Assembly: GCF_040545425.1 (NCBI RefSeq)
Contig: NZ_JBEPLW010000002.1
Reading direction: 5' to 3' (one strand)
Origin: Bhargavaea ullalensis
GTDB taxonomy: Bacteria > Bacillota > Bacilli > Bacillales_A > Planococcaceae
DNA length: 64,000 nt
Made by a program: the position numbers and the translations under genes. Below the pieces are notes generated by a model, which saw only the letters and a list, made by a program, of their open reading frames with translations, searched no databases and was not told the DNA's origin. Below are positions 33,915-42,204 of this stretch, piece by piece. How positions within the stretch are numbered: the first letter of the stretch is position 1; each line of letters opens with the position of its first letter.

Positions 33915-34437
33915 AAAACGATTGCCTGCAGGCCGTTTTGCGCATGTGCTGCGCGTTGCAAACACCGCGGAGGAGCTCGCCCGGCTCTTCGGGGAAGATC
34001 CTGCACGCGCCCGGACGGCGGCGCTTCTCCACGACGTGGCGAAGGCGATGCCAAAAGAGGAGCTCCGTGAAATGGTCCTGTCGGAGGGGGATCCGCAGAA
34101 AGTGCTCGGTTTCCACCATGAACTGTGGCATGCCCCTGCCGGAGCCCTCATCGCCGAGCGGGAATTCGGCATCGCGGATCGGGGCATCCTGAATGCCATC
34201 CGGTTCCATACTACGGGAAGAGCGGGCATGTCCGCGCTGGAGCAGATCATCTACACGGCGGACATGATCGAGCCCGGCCGTGATTTTCCGGGAGTGGAAG
34301 CACTGAGGGAAGAATCCCGGAAGTCGCTGTCCGGCGGCGTGGCCGCCTGCACGGCACATAATTTATGCTACCTGGCGGGGAAGCGGGCCGGCATCCATCC
34401 CGACACCCTCGCCTGCTACAACGATAGTCTTCATTGA
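33883..34437 (+). CDS. yqeK: YqeK-family HD-domain bis(5'-nucleosyl)-tetraphosphatase
   Basis: YqeK enzymes split Ap4A symmetrically to two ADP. The 184-residue HD protein shows FAHVLRVANTAEELA, the HD pair in AALLHDVAKAMP (about 48-59), FHHELWHAPAGALIAE and AIRFHTTGRAGMS, with Asp in IIYTADMIEPGR. The start is ATG 33883 behind AAGGAGGG, inside nadD. It lies in the nadD-yqeK-rsfS cluster typical of Firmicutes. Confidence 0.93.
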   Translation: MEAETIKSEVEKRLPAGRFAHVLRVANTAEELARLFGEDPARARTAALLHDVAKAMPKEELREMVLSEGDPQKVLGFHHELWHAPAGALIAEREFGIADRGILNAIRFHTTGRAGMSALEQIIYTADMIEPGRDFPGVEALREESRKSLSGGVAACTAHNLCYLAGKRAGIHPDTLACYNDSLH

Positions 34438-34453
34438 AAGGAAGTTTGAATCC

Positions 34454-34804
34454 ATGACGAACGACACATTGCTCGAGACGGTTTTTCAGGCAGCCGACGA
34501 CAAAAAGGCCGCTGATATCGTCGTCCTCAACATGCAGGGCATTTCACTCCTCGCCGATTATTTCCTCATCTGCCACGGAAACTCCGAGCGCCAGGTGCAG
34601 TCCATCGCACGCGAGATCAAAGACAAGGCCGAGGAATCCGGCTATGAAGTGAAACGGATGGAAGGATTTGAAGCAGGACGCTGGATTCTGGTGGACATCG
34701 GTGACGTGGTTGCCCATGTTTTCCATAAGGACGAGCGTTCCTACTACAACCTGGAGCGGCTCTGGGGAGATGCTCCGGAGCTTGACCTGGGCGGCGTCAG
34801 ATGA
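34454..34804 (+). CDS. rsfS: Ribosomal silencing factor RsfS
   Basis: RsfS binds uL14 and blocks subunit joining when nutrients are short. The 116-residue protein shows KAADIVVLNMQGISLLADYF, the family core ICHGNSERQVQSIAREI, and WILVDIGDVVAHVFHKDERSYYNLERLW split across its C-terminal half. The start follows AAAGGAAG; it overlaps yqeM by 4 bp. Confidence 0.96.
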   Translation: MTNDTLLETVFQAADDKKAADIVVLNMQGISLLADYFLICHGNSERQVQSIAREIKDKAEESGYEVKRMEGFEAGRWILVDIGDVVAHVFHKDERSYYNLERLWGDAPELDLGGVR

Positions 34805-35544
34805 CCGGTTCTTCCTACAGCGCCTTCGCTTCCGTCTACGACAGTCTGATGGAGGACATTCCGTACAATGCATACGCGGAGCTGGTCCGCAGGCTCGCCG
34901 GTCCCGGAGACGGACGCCGGCTGCTTGACATCGGCTGCGGGACGGGGGTGCTGTCAGCGATTCTCGCCAAGGCGGGTTATTCGGTGACCGGCATCGACAG
35001 TTCGCCGGACATGCTGACGATTGCCCGCGACCGTTTCTCTGCACTTGATCTTGACGGACAATTTTTTGAACAGCGGATGGAAGCATTGGAAGGGCATGAG
35101 GGCTTTGACGTAGCGGTGATCGCAATCGACTCCCTGAACTACGTGGCGGGCCTCGACGAGGTACGGTCGGTGTTCAGGGGCGTCTGGGACGCGCTGTCGC
35201 CGGGCGGCCATTTCATTTTTGATGTCCATTCCCCGTTCAAGATGACCGATCTGTTCCTCGACGGCCCGTTCACTGCAGATTTGGATGAGGTGTCTTATAT
35301 CTGGCACACCTATCCGGGAGACGAGCCGCTGTCGGTCGAGTCGGAGCTGAGTTTCTTCATCCGACGGCCGGACGGCCTGTACGAGAGGCGGGAGGAATTC
35401 CATCTGCAGCGGTCGTTCCCGCCGGAAGTGTACGCGGAACTTCTCGTGCAACAGGGATTTTCGGTTCCGGGCATCACGGCGGACTGGACGGACGGGCCGC
35501 CTCAGCCGGAAAGCGAGCGGCTGTTTTTCCATGCGGTGAAATGA
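34801..35544 (+). CDS. yqeM: Class I SAM-dependent methyltransferase YqeM
   Basis: The 247-residue protein has SAM motif I LLDIGCGTGVLSAILAKAG (about 41-59), the acidic end of beta-2 in VTGIDSSPDML, and a post-I region FDVAVIAIDSLNYV. The substrate is not known to me. The fixed place after rsfS suggests a ribosome or tRNA target, but that is inference. In B. subtilis comER lies, divergently, between this gene and comEA; it is absent here. Confidence 0.9.
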   Translation: MTGSSYSAFASVYDSLMEDIPYNAYAELVRRLAGPGDGRRLLDIGCGTGVLSAILAKAGYSVTGIDSSPDMLTIARDRFSALDLDGQFFEQRMEALEGHEGFDVAVIAIDSLNYVAGLDEVRSVFRGVWDALSPGGHFIFDVHSPFKMTDLFLDGPFTADLDEVSYIWHTYPGDEPLSVESELSFFIRRPDGLYERREEFHLQRSFPPEVYAELLVQQGFSVPGITADWTDGPPQPESERLFFHAVK

Positions 35545-35589
35545 GGGCTTCCTTCCATGAGCCAAATCGGTTATAGTGGAGGGGACTCC

Positions 35590-35640
35590 ATGGCCCGCCG
35601 CCCGAAGGAAGGACTGAGCCTTTCATCGCGGCCTGGCTGA
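35590..35640 (+). CDS. Putative 16-codon leader ORF before comEA
   Basis: An ATG at 35590 with an excellent ribosome site (GGAGGGG, about 5 nt away) opens 16 sense codons and stops at 35638-35640, 2 nt before the comEA ATG. comEA itself has no Shine-Dalgarno. The ORF may couple translation into comEA, or it may be the true comEA start separated by a frameshift. A possible -10 TATAGT lies at 35572-35577. Confidence 0.4.
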   Translation: MARRPKEGLSLSSRPG

Positions 35641-35642
35641 AG

Positions 35643-36263
35643 ATGTACTGGAGGAAGCTGATCCCCCCGATTGCCGCTTCCTTCTTCGTTCTCTGCATCA
35701 TCCTGTATACAATGTCAAGCCGATCCGCGGTCCAACCGACGGATCTGTTCATCGCTTCCGACGAAGGGGTGACCGGCGTGACTGCCGATGACCGGGCGGA
35801 TTCTTCCGCTGCGGTCATTTTTGTCGATGTCAAGGGGGCGGTGGCCAAGCCGGGCGTCTACAGCGCGGAAGAAGGGGACCGGGTGATCGATGCCGTCGGC
35901 CGGGCGGGGGGCTTCCTGCCGGATGCGGTGCCGGACGCCGTCAATCATGCCGAACGGCTGAGGGATGAGATGGTCATCTACGTGCCGTTTTTGCTCCAAG
36001 AGGGCGGGGAGGAAGAAACGGCCGGAGCGTCCGCGGCGCCCGGTCCTCCCGTCTGGGGAGGAGATGACGGCCGGGTGAACCTCAACACGGCGGATGCGGC
36101 AGAGCTGATGACACTGCCGGGAATCGGCCCGGCGAAGGCGGAAGCGATCATTGCCCACCGTGAGCAAAACGGGCCGTTCGGCAGCCCCGAGGACCTCATG
36201 CAGATTTCGGGGATCGGCGAAAAGACGTTCGCCCGGCTGGAAGAACTCATCATTGCCCGGTAA
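35643..36263 (+). CDS. comEA: Competence DNA-binding receptor ComEA
   Basis: ComEA is the membrane-anchored receptor that binds double-stranded DNA during transformation. The 206-residue protein has an N-terminal anchor helix (about 7-24) and a SLBB-type domain (VDVKGAVAKPGVYSAEEGDRV, DAVGRAGGF). A low-complexity linker leads to a helix-hairpin-helix pair (VNLNTADAAELMTLPGIGPAKAEAI, then LMQISGIGEKTFARL) that binds DNA; these two stretches together span about 144-203. The ATG at 35643 lacks a ribosome site of its own. Confidence 0.93.
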   Translation: MYWRKLIPPIAASFFVLCIILYTMSSRSAVQPTDLFIASDEGVTGVTADDRADSSAAVIFVDVKGAVAKPGVYSAEEGDRVIDAVGRAGGFLPDAVPDAVNHAERLRDEMVIYVPFLLQEGGEEETAGASAAPGPPVWGGDDGRVNLNTADAAELMTLPGIGPAKAEAIIAHREQNGPFGSPEDLMQISGIGEKTFARLEELIIAR

Positions 36264-36331
36264 AAGAGCTTGCCGGCAATTTCTTCAACCGATACACTTA
36301 GATGGACAAACATCAACGGGAGGCGTACTCC

Positions 36332-36892
36332 ATGGAGCGAATTGAATGGCACCAGTTTTTCATGGCGCAGAGCCATCTTCTTGCCCTGCGCAGCACCTGC
36401 ACCCGGCTCGCGGTGGGGGCCACCGTCGTCAGGGACAACCGGATTGTCGCCGGCGGCTACAACGGCTCCATTTCGGGCGGGGACCACTGCATCGACAAGG
36501 GATGCTATGTGGTCGACAATCACTGCATCCGCACGATCCACGCTGAAATGAATGCACTTCTCCAGTGTGCCAAGTACGGGATACCGGTGGCGGGCTCGGA
36601 AATTTACGTGACGCATTTCCCCTGCCTTCAGTGCACGAAATCCATTATCCAGGCCGGTATCTCCAAACTGGTCTATGCAAAAGACTACAAGAACCACGAA
36701 TATGCGGTCGAATTGCTGGCACAGGCCGGCGTCCAGGTGGTCAAGGTTCCTTTTGAAGAAGGGAAAATCGATTTTCTGGCGGAAAGAAAGCTCGGCCTGT
36801 ATGAGGAACTGATCGGGCGCCTGGAAGAAGCGGGCGCCGATCCCGGCATGGTCGCCGATTATGAAAAGAAGGTGAAAGAGCTATTCGTCTGA
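36332..36892 (+). CDS. comEB: ComE operon protein 2, dCMP deaminase family
   Basis: The 186-residue zinc deaminase probably converts dCMP to dUMP; B. subtilis ComEB is not essential for DNA uptake although it lies in the operon. It shows MERIEWHQFFMAQSHLLALR, the zinc His and catalytic Glu in TIHAEMNALL, and the two zinc Cys in FPCLQCTKSI. Extra Cys and His residues near 55-65 (GGDHCIDKGCYVVDNHC) may hold a second zinc, as in other dCMP deaminases. The start is ATG 36332 behind GGGAGGCG; an in-frame ATG at 36302 lacks a site. Confidence 0.94.
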   Translation: MERIEWHQFFMAQSHLLALRSTCTRLAVGATVVRDNRIVAGGYNGSISGGDHCIDKGCYVVDNHCIRTIHAEMNALLQCAKYGIPVAGSEIYVTHFPCLQCTKSIIQAGISKLVYAKDYKNHEYAVELLAQAGVQVVKVPFEEGKIDFLAERKLGLYEELIGRLEEAGADPGMVADYEKKVKELFV

Positions 36893-36894
36893 CA

Positions 36895-39201
36895 TTGCTG
36901 GACAATCCGGTCGTCTTCCTTGCGTTGCCGGCCGTTGCAGCCGCGGCCTCCGCGGCGGGATCACCGGTGTATCTGCTGCTGGTCCTGCCGGCGGGGGCCG
37001 TTTTGTTGTTCGGCCGCGAACCGCCGGAGGCCTGGCTGTCCTCTCTCGTTGCCGCAGCCGTCATCTTTGCCTTCATGTCTGCCGGTGAAAAACCGCCGCC
37101 TGATCCCGGTCAGGCGCCGGACCTGATCGAGTGGACGGACCGGGTGGCGATCGACGGCGATACGATGAGAGGCTTTGTGCGCGGTGAGGAAGGCCGCCGC
37201 TGGTATGCGACTTACCGGTTCCGCAACCCAGCCGAGAAAGAACAGTATGTTTCCGCCGGGGCGGCCGGGCGCCGTTTTGGCGTCAAGGCCATCCGGTCAA
37301 CCCCGGCGCCTCCCTCACACCGGTATGCATTCAATATGGAAAAGTGGCTCCGTTCGGAAGGAGCCGCAGGTGTGATCGAAATCGAGGAAGCGGTGTATGC
37401 CGGCCCTGCACCCGGCCCCGCGGCGGCACTCCGGAGACACCGCGAGCGGCTCAGGACGCATATTCGGAAAACCTTTCCCGAGCCTGTCGCCGCCGAGGCG
37501 GAGGCCTTGCTGATCGGCGAACGTACTGGGGTCGATCCGGAAGACGAGCGGGCCTACCGCCGTCTCGGCATCACGCATCTGTTCGCGATCTCCGGACTGC
37601 ATGTCGGCATCCTGACTTTTCTGCTGCGGGAAGGGTTGCTGAGAATCCGCCTCCGAACCCATCTGGTCCGTCTCCTCCTGCTGATGTTCCTGCCCTGCTA
37701 CGCGCTGATCGCCGGAGGGGCACCGTCCGTCTGGCGGGCGGTGCTCGTGTCGTCCCTCCTTCTCATCGGCGGCGGGGGACTCCGCACCCGGAGGCTGGAC
37801 CTTTATCTGACCGCCGGCATGATCCTGTTTCTGCTCATCGACCCCCACGCCGTCTTCAAGCCCGGCTTCCAGATGAGCTATGCAGCCGCTTTTTCGCTGA
37901 TCCATTCAGAAGCCATCCTCTCACGCGCCGCCAACGCGCTTCAGCAATCATTCCTCGTCACGGCGGTCTGCCAGATCGCCGTCACCCCCATCTTGCTCAT
38001 CCACTTTTTTGAAACGTCCATTTCCGCCTTCTTGGCGAATCTTTTGTTCGTCCCGCTGTTTTCTGCCGTCGTCCTGCCTGCCAATCTGCTGTTCCTGTTC
38101 CTGAGCTATGCCGTCCCGCCGGTTGCGGACCTGCTGTTCGGTCTTTATGTGCCGGTCCGCGGCCTTCTCGGCGAATGGATCCGGATCGCGGGAGATCTTC
38201 CGTATTCCGTCTGGACGCCCGGCCGGCCGGAGATTGCCGGGCTGCTGCTGCTCACCGCCGGCATCCTGCTGTTTTTCGTGCTCGTGGAAAAGAGATGGAA
38301 GCCGGTGAAGGCAGCAGCCGCCGCATTGCTGCTGCCGGTGCTGGTCCTCACTTTTTGGCACCATGGGGATCCTTCTCTGAGGGTCACGTTCCTCGACGTC
38401 GGACAGGGGGACGCGGCGGTGATCGAACTGCCGCACCGGCGCGGGGTGCTGCTCGCAGATACGGGCGGCGTGCTCCGTTTTCAGCCGGAAGAATGGCAGC
38501 AGCGGCAGGGCCGCTTTGAAGTCGGCAACCAGATTGTCATTCCGTTTCTGAAAGGCCGGGGAATCGGTGCGCTGGATCAGCTTGTCCTTTCCCATCCGGA
38601 TGCGGACCATGCCGAAGCGGCCGACGAAGTGATCCGGGAACTGCGCGTGCGGGAAATCCACATCGGGCCGGACACTTACGGAGATCCGGGGTATGCCGCC
38701 GCCGTGAGAGCGGCGGCGGAGCGGAAATCACCGATCCGGGAAATGAGGGAGGGTCACGCGTGGACCGCAGGAGGAGTCCGTTTCCGATATGTGAGCCCGG
38801 AGCCGGAGAAGGACTATGAAGGAAACAATGACTCGCTCGTGTTGCATGCGGAAAAAGGGGAACATCGGTTTTTGTTCACAGGGGACCTGGAAGCGGAAGG
38901 CGAAAAGGCGATTGTGGAGAAATACGGGGAGACGCTCCTGCCGGTGACCGTGCTGAAAGCCGGCCACCACGGCAGCAAAACGTCCAGCTCCGAAGAGTTT
39001 CTGGCAGCCGCCGCCCCGGAACTGACCATCATCTCGGCCGGCCGGAACAATCGGTACGGGCATCCGCATCCCGAAGTGGTCGCCCGGTTCGGCGAGCTGG
39101 GACTGAGTACGGCATCCACCGCCGATCACGGCTCGATCACGGTCATTTCAAAAAGAGGACGGCTGCTGATTGAAACGACAACTCAGGAAAAAGGGCAATA
39201 A
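36895..39201 (+). CDS. comEC: DNA internalisation channel protein ComEC/Rec2
   Basis: ComEC carries single-stranded DNA across the membrane in transformation. The 768-residue protein has N-terminal helices, an OB-like outer loop and a Competence-domain helix bundle (GITHLFAISGLHVGILTF near 225). A C-terminal metallo-beta-lactamase domain begins with VTFLDVGQGDAAVIELP. It keeps the metal motif SHPDADHAE and HHGSKTSSS, so the nuclease-like site looks intact. It starts with TTG 36895, 2 nt after comEB, with only a weak ribosome site. Confidence 0.95.
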   Translation: MLDNPVVFLALPAVAAAASAAGSPVYLLLVLPAGAVLLFGREPPEAWLSSLVAAAVIFAFMSAGEKPPPDPGQAPDLIEWTDRVAIDGDTMRGFVRGEEGRRWYATYRFRNPAEKEQYVSAGAAGRRFGVKAIRSTPAPPSHRYAFNMEKWLRSEGAAGVIEIEEAVYAGPAPGPAAALRRHRERLRTHIRKTFPEPVAAEAEALLIGERTGVDPEDERAYRRLGITHLFAISGLHVGILTFLLREGLLRIRLRTHLVRLLLLMFLPCYALIAGGAPSVWRAVLVSSLLLIGGGGLRTRRLDLYLTAGMILFLLIDPHAVFKPGFQMSYAAAFSLIHSEAILSRAANALQQSFLVTAVCQIAVTPILLIHFFETSISAFLANLLFVPLFSAVVLPANLLFLFLSYAVPPVADLLFGLYVPVRGLLGEWIRIAGDLPYSVWTPGRPEIAGLLLLTAGILLFFVLVEKRWKPVKAAAAALLLPVLVLTFWHHGDPSLRVTFLDVGQGDAAVIELPHRRGVLLADTGGVLRFQPEEWQQRQGRFEVGNQIVIPFLKGRGIGALDQLVLSHPDADHAEAADEVIRELRVREIHIGPDTYGDPGYAAAVRAAAERKSPIREMREGHAWTAGGVRFRYVSPEPEKDYEGNNDSLVLHAEKGEHRFLFTGDLEAEGEKAIVEKYGETLLPVTVLKAGHHGSKTSSSEEFLAAAAPELTIISAGRNNRYGHPHPEVVARFGELGLSTASTADHGSITVISKRGRLLIETTTQEKGQ

Positions 39202-39239
39202 AAAAACAAGGACCCCCGGCAAAGCGGGAGTCCCTGTTT
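39199..39239 (-). terminator. Terminator shared by yqzM and comEC
   Basis: A 15-position stem with two mismatches (39204-39218 with 39225-39239) lies against the comEC stop. On the minus strand it is followed by a run of T (39206-39201), so it fits yqzM best; it may also stall the comEC transcript. Confidence 0.75.
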
Positions 39240-39242
39240 CAA

Positions 39243-39377
39243 TCAGCGTGCAACGAGTTCGACAATCGTAGCGATGACAAAGATAAGAGAAAAGAAAACA
39301 AAAGATACGACAAAGCCCATGCCGGCATCAAGTACGTCGTTGCGCTTCGTTTGCGGATCCTGTTCGAATTCGTTCAT
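39243..39377 (-). CDS. yqzM: YqzM-family small membrane protein
   Basis: A 44-residue protein begins MNEFEQDPQTKRNDVLDAG and then has one membrane helix (GFVVSFVFFSLIFVIATIVE). It matches YqzM in sequence pattern, length and position between comEC and holA. The function is unknown to me. The ribosome site AGGAGGGG lies 5 nt before the ATG at 39377. Confidence 0.92.
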   Translation of the reverse strand: MNEFEQDPQTKRNDVLDAGMGFVVSFVFFSLIFVIATIVELVAR

Positions 39378-39548
39378 TGCTACCCCTCCTAATTCAAAAC
39401 TAATTATAAGGGATGACACCGAAAAAAGCTATATTGTTCGGGCGGTTCGTCCCGCGTTCTCAAAGCGTTCATAAATTCTTCACAAACTCAGGTGCGGGCG
39501 GCTCATGTATAATAGGGATAGAAACAGCGGGGAATGGAGTGTTCGACG

Positions 39549-40565
39549 ATGATCACGGAACAGTGGAGAAAAATTGCGGAAGGCCGGCTCTCGCCTGTCT
39601 ATCTCATCAGCGGAACGGAAATGTACTTTTTCGACGAGACGATCCGACGGCTGAAGGAAGCCCTTCCGGATGCGGCAACCTCCGAGCTGTCGGTGTTCGA
39701 CCTGGACGAAACCCCGGTGGAGGCGGTGATCGAAGAAGCCGACACCGTGCCGTTTTTCAGCGACCGGAAGCTCTTGATCGCAAAAAATGCCAACTTTTTG
39801 AGAGCCGCCGATAAATCCAGGGAAAAAGTGGTCCATGATCTGGACCGACTTGCGAACTGGCTCGAGCATCCGCCGGAAAGCGCCGTCACCCTCTTCCTCG
39901 CTCCGTACGAAAAGCTTGATGCCAGAAAGAAAATCGTCAAGCAGTTCAAAAAGCAGGCCGTCTGTCTTGAGGCAGAGCCGCTCAAGCCGCACGACATCGA
40001 GACGTGGGTGAAGCAGGAAGCCGCCCGGCAGGGGAGCCGGATCACGGACGCCGCGGTCCGGACCTTCATATCGCGTGCGGGGGAAGACCTTTTGAAGCTC
40101 GGCACCGAAATGGAAAAACTCGACCTGTATGCGGGCGAAGGACACGAGATCGGCGAAGAGACCGTGAACCTCCTGATTCCGAAGACGCCTGAGGACGATG
40201 CCTTCAAACTTCTGGACGCCTATATCGGCGGCCGCACGGGAGAGGCTCTGTCGATCTACCGGGACCTCCTCCGTAACCGGGAAGAGCCGATCCGTCTGAA
40301 CGCGCTGCTTGCGAATCAGGTGCGCCTCATGATCCAGGTCGGCGTGCTGAAGCGCAAAGGGTATCAGCAGCCGCAGATCGCCAAGCAGCTGAAAGTCCAT
40401 CCATACCGGGTGAAGCTGATTCTGGAAAACCGCAGGATGGCGGACGAAGCCGGTCTGCTGCAGGTTCTTTCGCGGCTGGCCGAAGCGGACCTCCGGCTGA
40501 AAACCGTGTCCGGAAACCGGGAGCGGGTGCTCGAACTCGTGCTGCTGCACCCGGTGACGGGCTGA
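39549..40565 (+). CDS. holA: DNA polymerase III delta subunit
   Basis: HolA is the clamp-loader subunit that opens the beta ring. The 338-residue protein has the AAA+-like N-terminal domain (SPVYLISGTEMYFFDE) without a working P-loop, as expected for delta. The middle DDAFKLLDAYIGG region and a C-terminal collar helix bundle with MIQVGVLKRKGY and HPYRVKLILENRR follow. The start is ATG 39549 behind GGAGTG; ATG 39534 lies upstream of that site. A TATAAT at 39508-39513 is a likely -10. Confidence 0.95.
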   Translation: MITEQWRKIAEGRLSPVYLISGTEMYFFDETIRRLKEALPDAATSELSVFDLDETPVEAVIEEADTVPFFSDRKLLIAKNANFLRAADKSREKVVHDLDRLANWLEHPPESAVTLFLAPYEKLDARKKIVKQFKKQAVCLEAEPLKPHDIETWVKQEAARQGSRITDAAVRTFISRAGEDLLKLGTEMEKLDLYAGEGHEIGEETVNLLIPKTPEDDAFKLLDAYIGGRTGEALSIYRDLLRNREEPIRLNALLANQVRLMIQVGVLKRKGYQQPQIAKQLKVHPYRVKLILENRRMADEAGLLQVLSRLAEADLRLKTVSGNRERVLELVLLHPVTG

Positions 40566-40598
40566 ACGGAACGAATTCCAACTGACCAAGCGGCCGAA

Positions 40599-40640
40599 AG
40601 CCATCCCGGGGACCGGTTTTCCCCGCGGATGGCTTCATTT
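40599..40640 (+). terminator. Terminator after holA
   Basis: An 8-bp stem (40599-40606 with 40627-40634) encloses a second GC-rich helix and runs into TCATTT. Confidence 0.75.
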
Positions 40641-40665
40641 CGGAACAAGAGCGCCCGGCGGCAGA

Positions 40666-40701
40666 CAAAAACCCCGTCCGAATAAATCGGACGGGGTTTT
40701 C
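40666..40701 (-). terminator. Terminator of rpsT
   Basis: A perfect 11-bp stem (40671-40681 with 40687-40697) with a 5-nt loop has A on the left and T on the right. It ends rpsT on the minus strand and can back up holA on the plus strand. Confidence 0.9.
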
Positions 40702-40712
40702 CCGGACGGAAA

Positions 40713-40964
40713 TTATTGAGCCTTTTTCGTCAGACGGGATTTTTGGCGGGCAGCCGTGTTCTTGTGGATCAGCCCTTTATTTGCCGCTTTGTCGAGTTTC
40801 TGGACTGCGTCCTTGAGAAGCTCGTTAGCATTTTCATCTTTGTTTTGAAGAGCAGTTTCAGCTTTCTTCATTGCCGTACGCATAGCAGATTTCTGCATCG
40901 TGTTCTGTGCGTTCACAGCTTCGTTCTGGCGTACGCGTTTGATCGCTTGTTTGATGTTTGGCAA
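40713..40964 (-). CDS. rpsT: Ribosomal protein bS20
   Basis: bS20 binds 16S rRNA early in 30S assembly. The 83-residue basic protein reads PNIKQAIKRVRQNEAVNAQN after the start and ends in LIHKNTAARQKSRLTKKAQ. The start is TTG 40964, 5 nt after GGAGGTGA; the ATG at 40979 lies inside that site and would add five unsupported residues. It stands alone between holA and gpr. Confidence 0.96.
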   Translation of the reverse strand: MPNIKQAIKRVRQNEAVNAQNTMQKSAMRTAMKKAETALQNKDENANELLKDAVQKLDKAANKGLIHKNTAARQKSRLTKKAQ

Positions 40965-41125
40965 TGGATTCACCTCCATTCAGGGTGGGGTAAAGTAGCC
41001 CGATTCGGATCATGCCGTTTCCGTGCAACAAAAGTTATTCTATCAAAAGCGCGCGGCGATTGCAATAAACAAACCGCAAGAATATTTCCTTGACAGCCGG
41101 GCAAACTGTGACGGAGGTGAAGGAT

Positions 41126-42184
41126 ATGGCAATCAGTTTCGGGAGAACCGATCTGCTGGACGAGTCGGAAGAGATGGTGCGCCACCGCACCGAGCAGGAA
41201 AAAGACAAGCTGAGCGAGTCGTCGGGCATCGAGTTTGAAGAAAAGCGGGAAGGCCGTTTCATCGTGACCGAAATCCGTGTGAACGCTGACGGCGGCGAAA
41301 AAATCGGCCGAAAGCCCGGCACCTATATCACGCTGACGGCCCCCGGACTGACGGCGGACGACGCCGAGGGCTTTGCGGATCTGGAGGCCATCCTGTCGCG
41401 CAAGCTGAAGGACATGCACCGCCCGCTCGGTCTGCCGGAAACTCCGAAAGTGCTCGTGGTGGGGCTCGGCAACCGGTCGGTCACGCCGGACGCCGTCGGA
41501 CCGTATGCGATCGACCGGCTCCAGGAATCCGTGCCGATCGTGCCGGCCGACGAGCGGACGATCATCGCCTATGCCGCCGGCGTCACCGGCCAGACCGGAT
41601 TTGAAACGAGCGAATTTGTCGCGGCGCTCGGCGAACGGATGAAGCCGGACCTGATCATCGTCATCGATGCGCTCGCCGCAAGAGACAGCACGCGGCTATG
41701 CCGGACGATCCAGATCACGGATACCGGCATCCATCCCGGCTCCGGTGTCGGAAATTCAAGAAAAGAAATTTCCAGCGAGGTGCTCGGCATCCCCGTGACG
41801 GCGATCGGCATCCCGACCGTCGTGGACGGGCCGGTGATGGTGTCGGATGCCATTGAGTCGGTGTTCAATTATATTGCCCAGAAAATCGAACAAAGCAACG
41901 CGCCGTCATCTGCACTTGCCGTCACGCCGTGGCTCCATGACAAATCCGAACCGGCGGACAAGAAAGTGCTGAAGCCGATCTTCGGCGAATGGTCCCAGTG
42001 GTCCAAAGAAGACAAGCAGCAGCTGTTTGAAGAAGTGCTGTCATCGGACGAACAGGGAATGTTCGTCACCCCGAAAGAAACGGATGCGTGGATCCTGCAG
42101 TACGCCACGCTCATTTCGGCCGGCCTGATCAATTGGCTGGCACCCGGCAGTCCGGGTTCTGAATCCCCTTCTTCCGCCATATAG
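41126..42184 (+). CDS. gpr: GPR germination endopeptidase
   Basis: GPR degrades the small acid-soluble proteins that protect spore DNA when the spore germinates. The 352-residue precursor begins AISFGRTDLLDESEEM after Met; the first 15 or so residues are the likely pro-sequence. The protease core has VVGLGNRSVTPDAVGP, VTGQTGFETSEFV, VIDALAARDSTRLCRTIQI and GSGVGNSRKEIS. The start is ATG 41126 behind GGAGGTGA. I see no convincing SigG promoter. spoIIP follows after 20 bp. Confidence 0.96.
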   Translation: MAISFGRTDLLDESEEMVRHRTEQEKDKLSESSGIEFEEKREGRFIVTEIRVNADGGEKIGRKPGTYITLTAPGLTADDAEGFADLEAILSRKLKDMHRPLGLPETPKVLVVGLGNRSVTPDAVGPYAIDRLQESVPIVPADERTIIAYAAGVTGQTGFETSEFVAALGERMKPDLIIVIDALAARDSTRLCRTIQITDTGIHPGSGVGNSRKEISSEVLGIPVTAIGIPTVVDGPVMVSDAIESVFNYIAQKIEQSNAPSSALAVTPWLHDKSEPADKKVLKPIFGEWSQWSKEDKQQLFEEVLSSDEQGMFVTPKETDAWILQYATLISAGLINWLAPGSPGSESPSSAI

Positions 42185-42204
42185 TGCGGGAGGAGGGGAT
42201 TTTC

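Noticed and set aside
41040..41125. A SigF or SigG promoter before gpr
   Set aside because: No -35/-10 pair of the forespore type with acceptable spacing was seen. A TTGACA at about 41091 has no -10 partner before the start.
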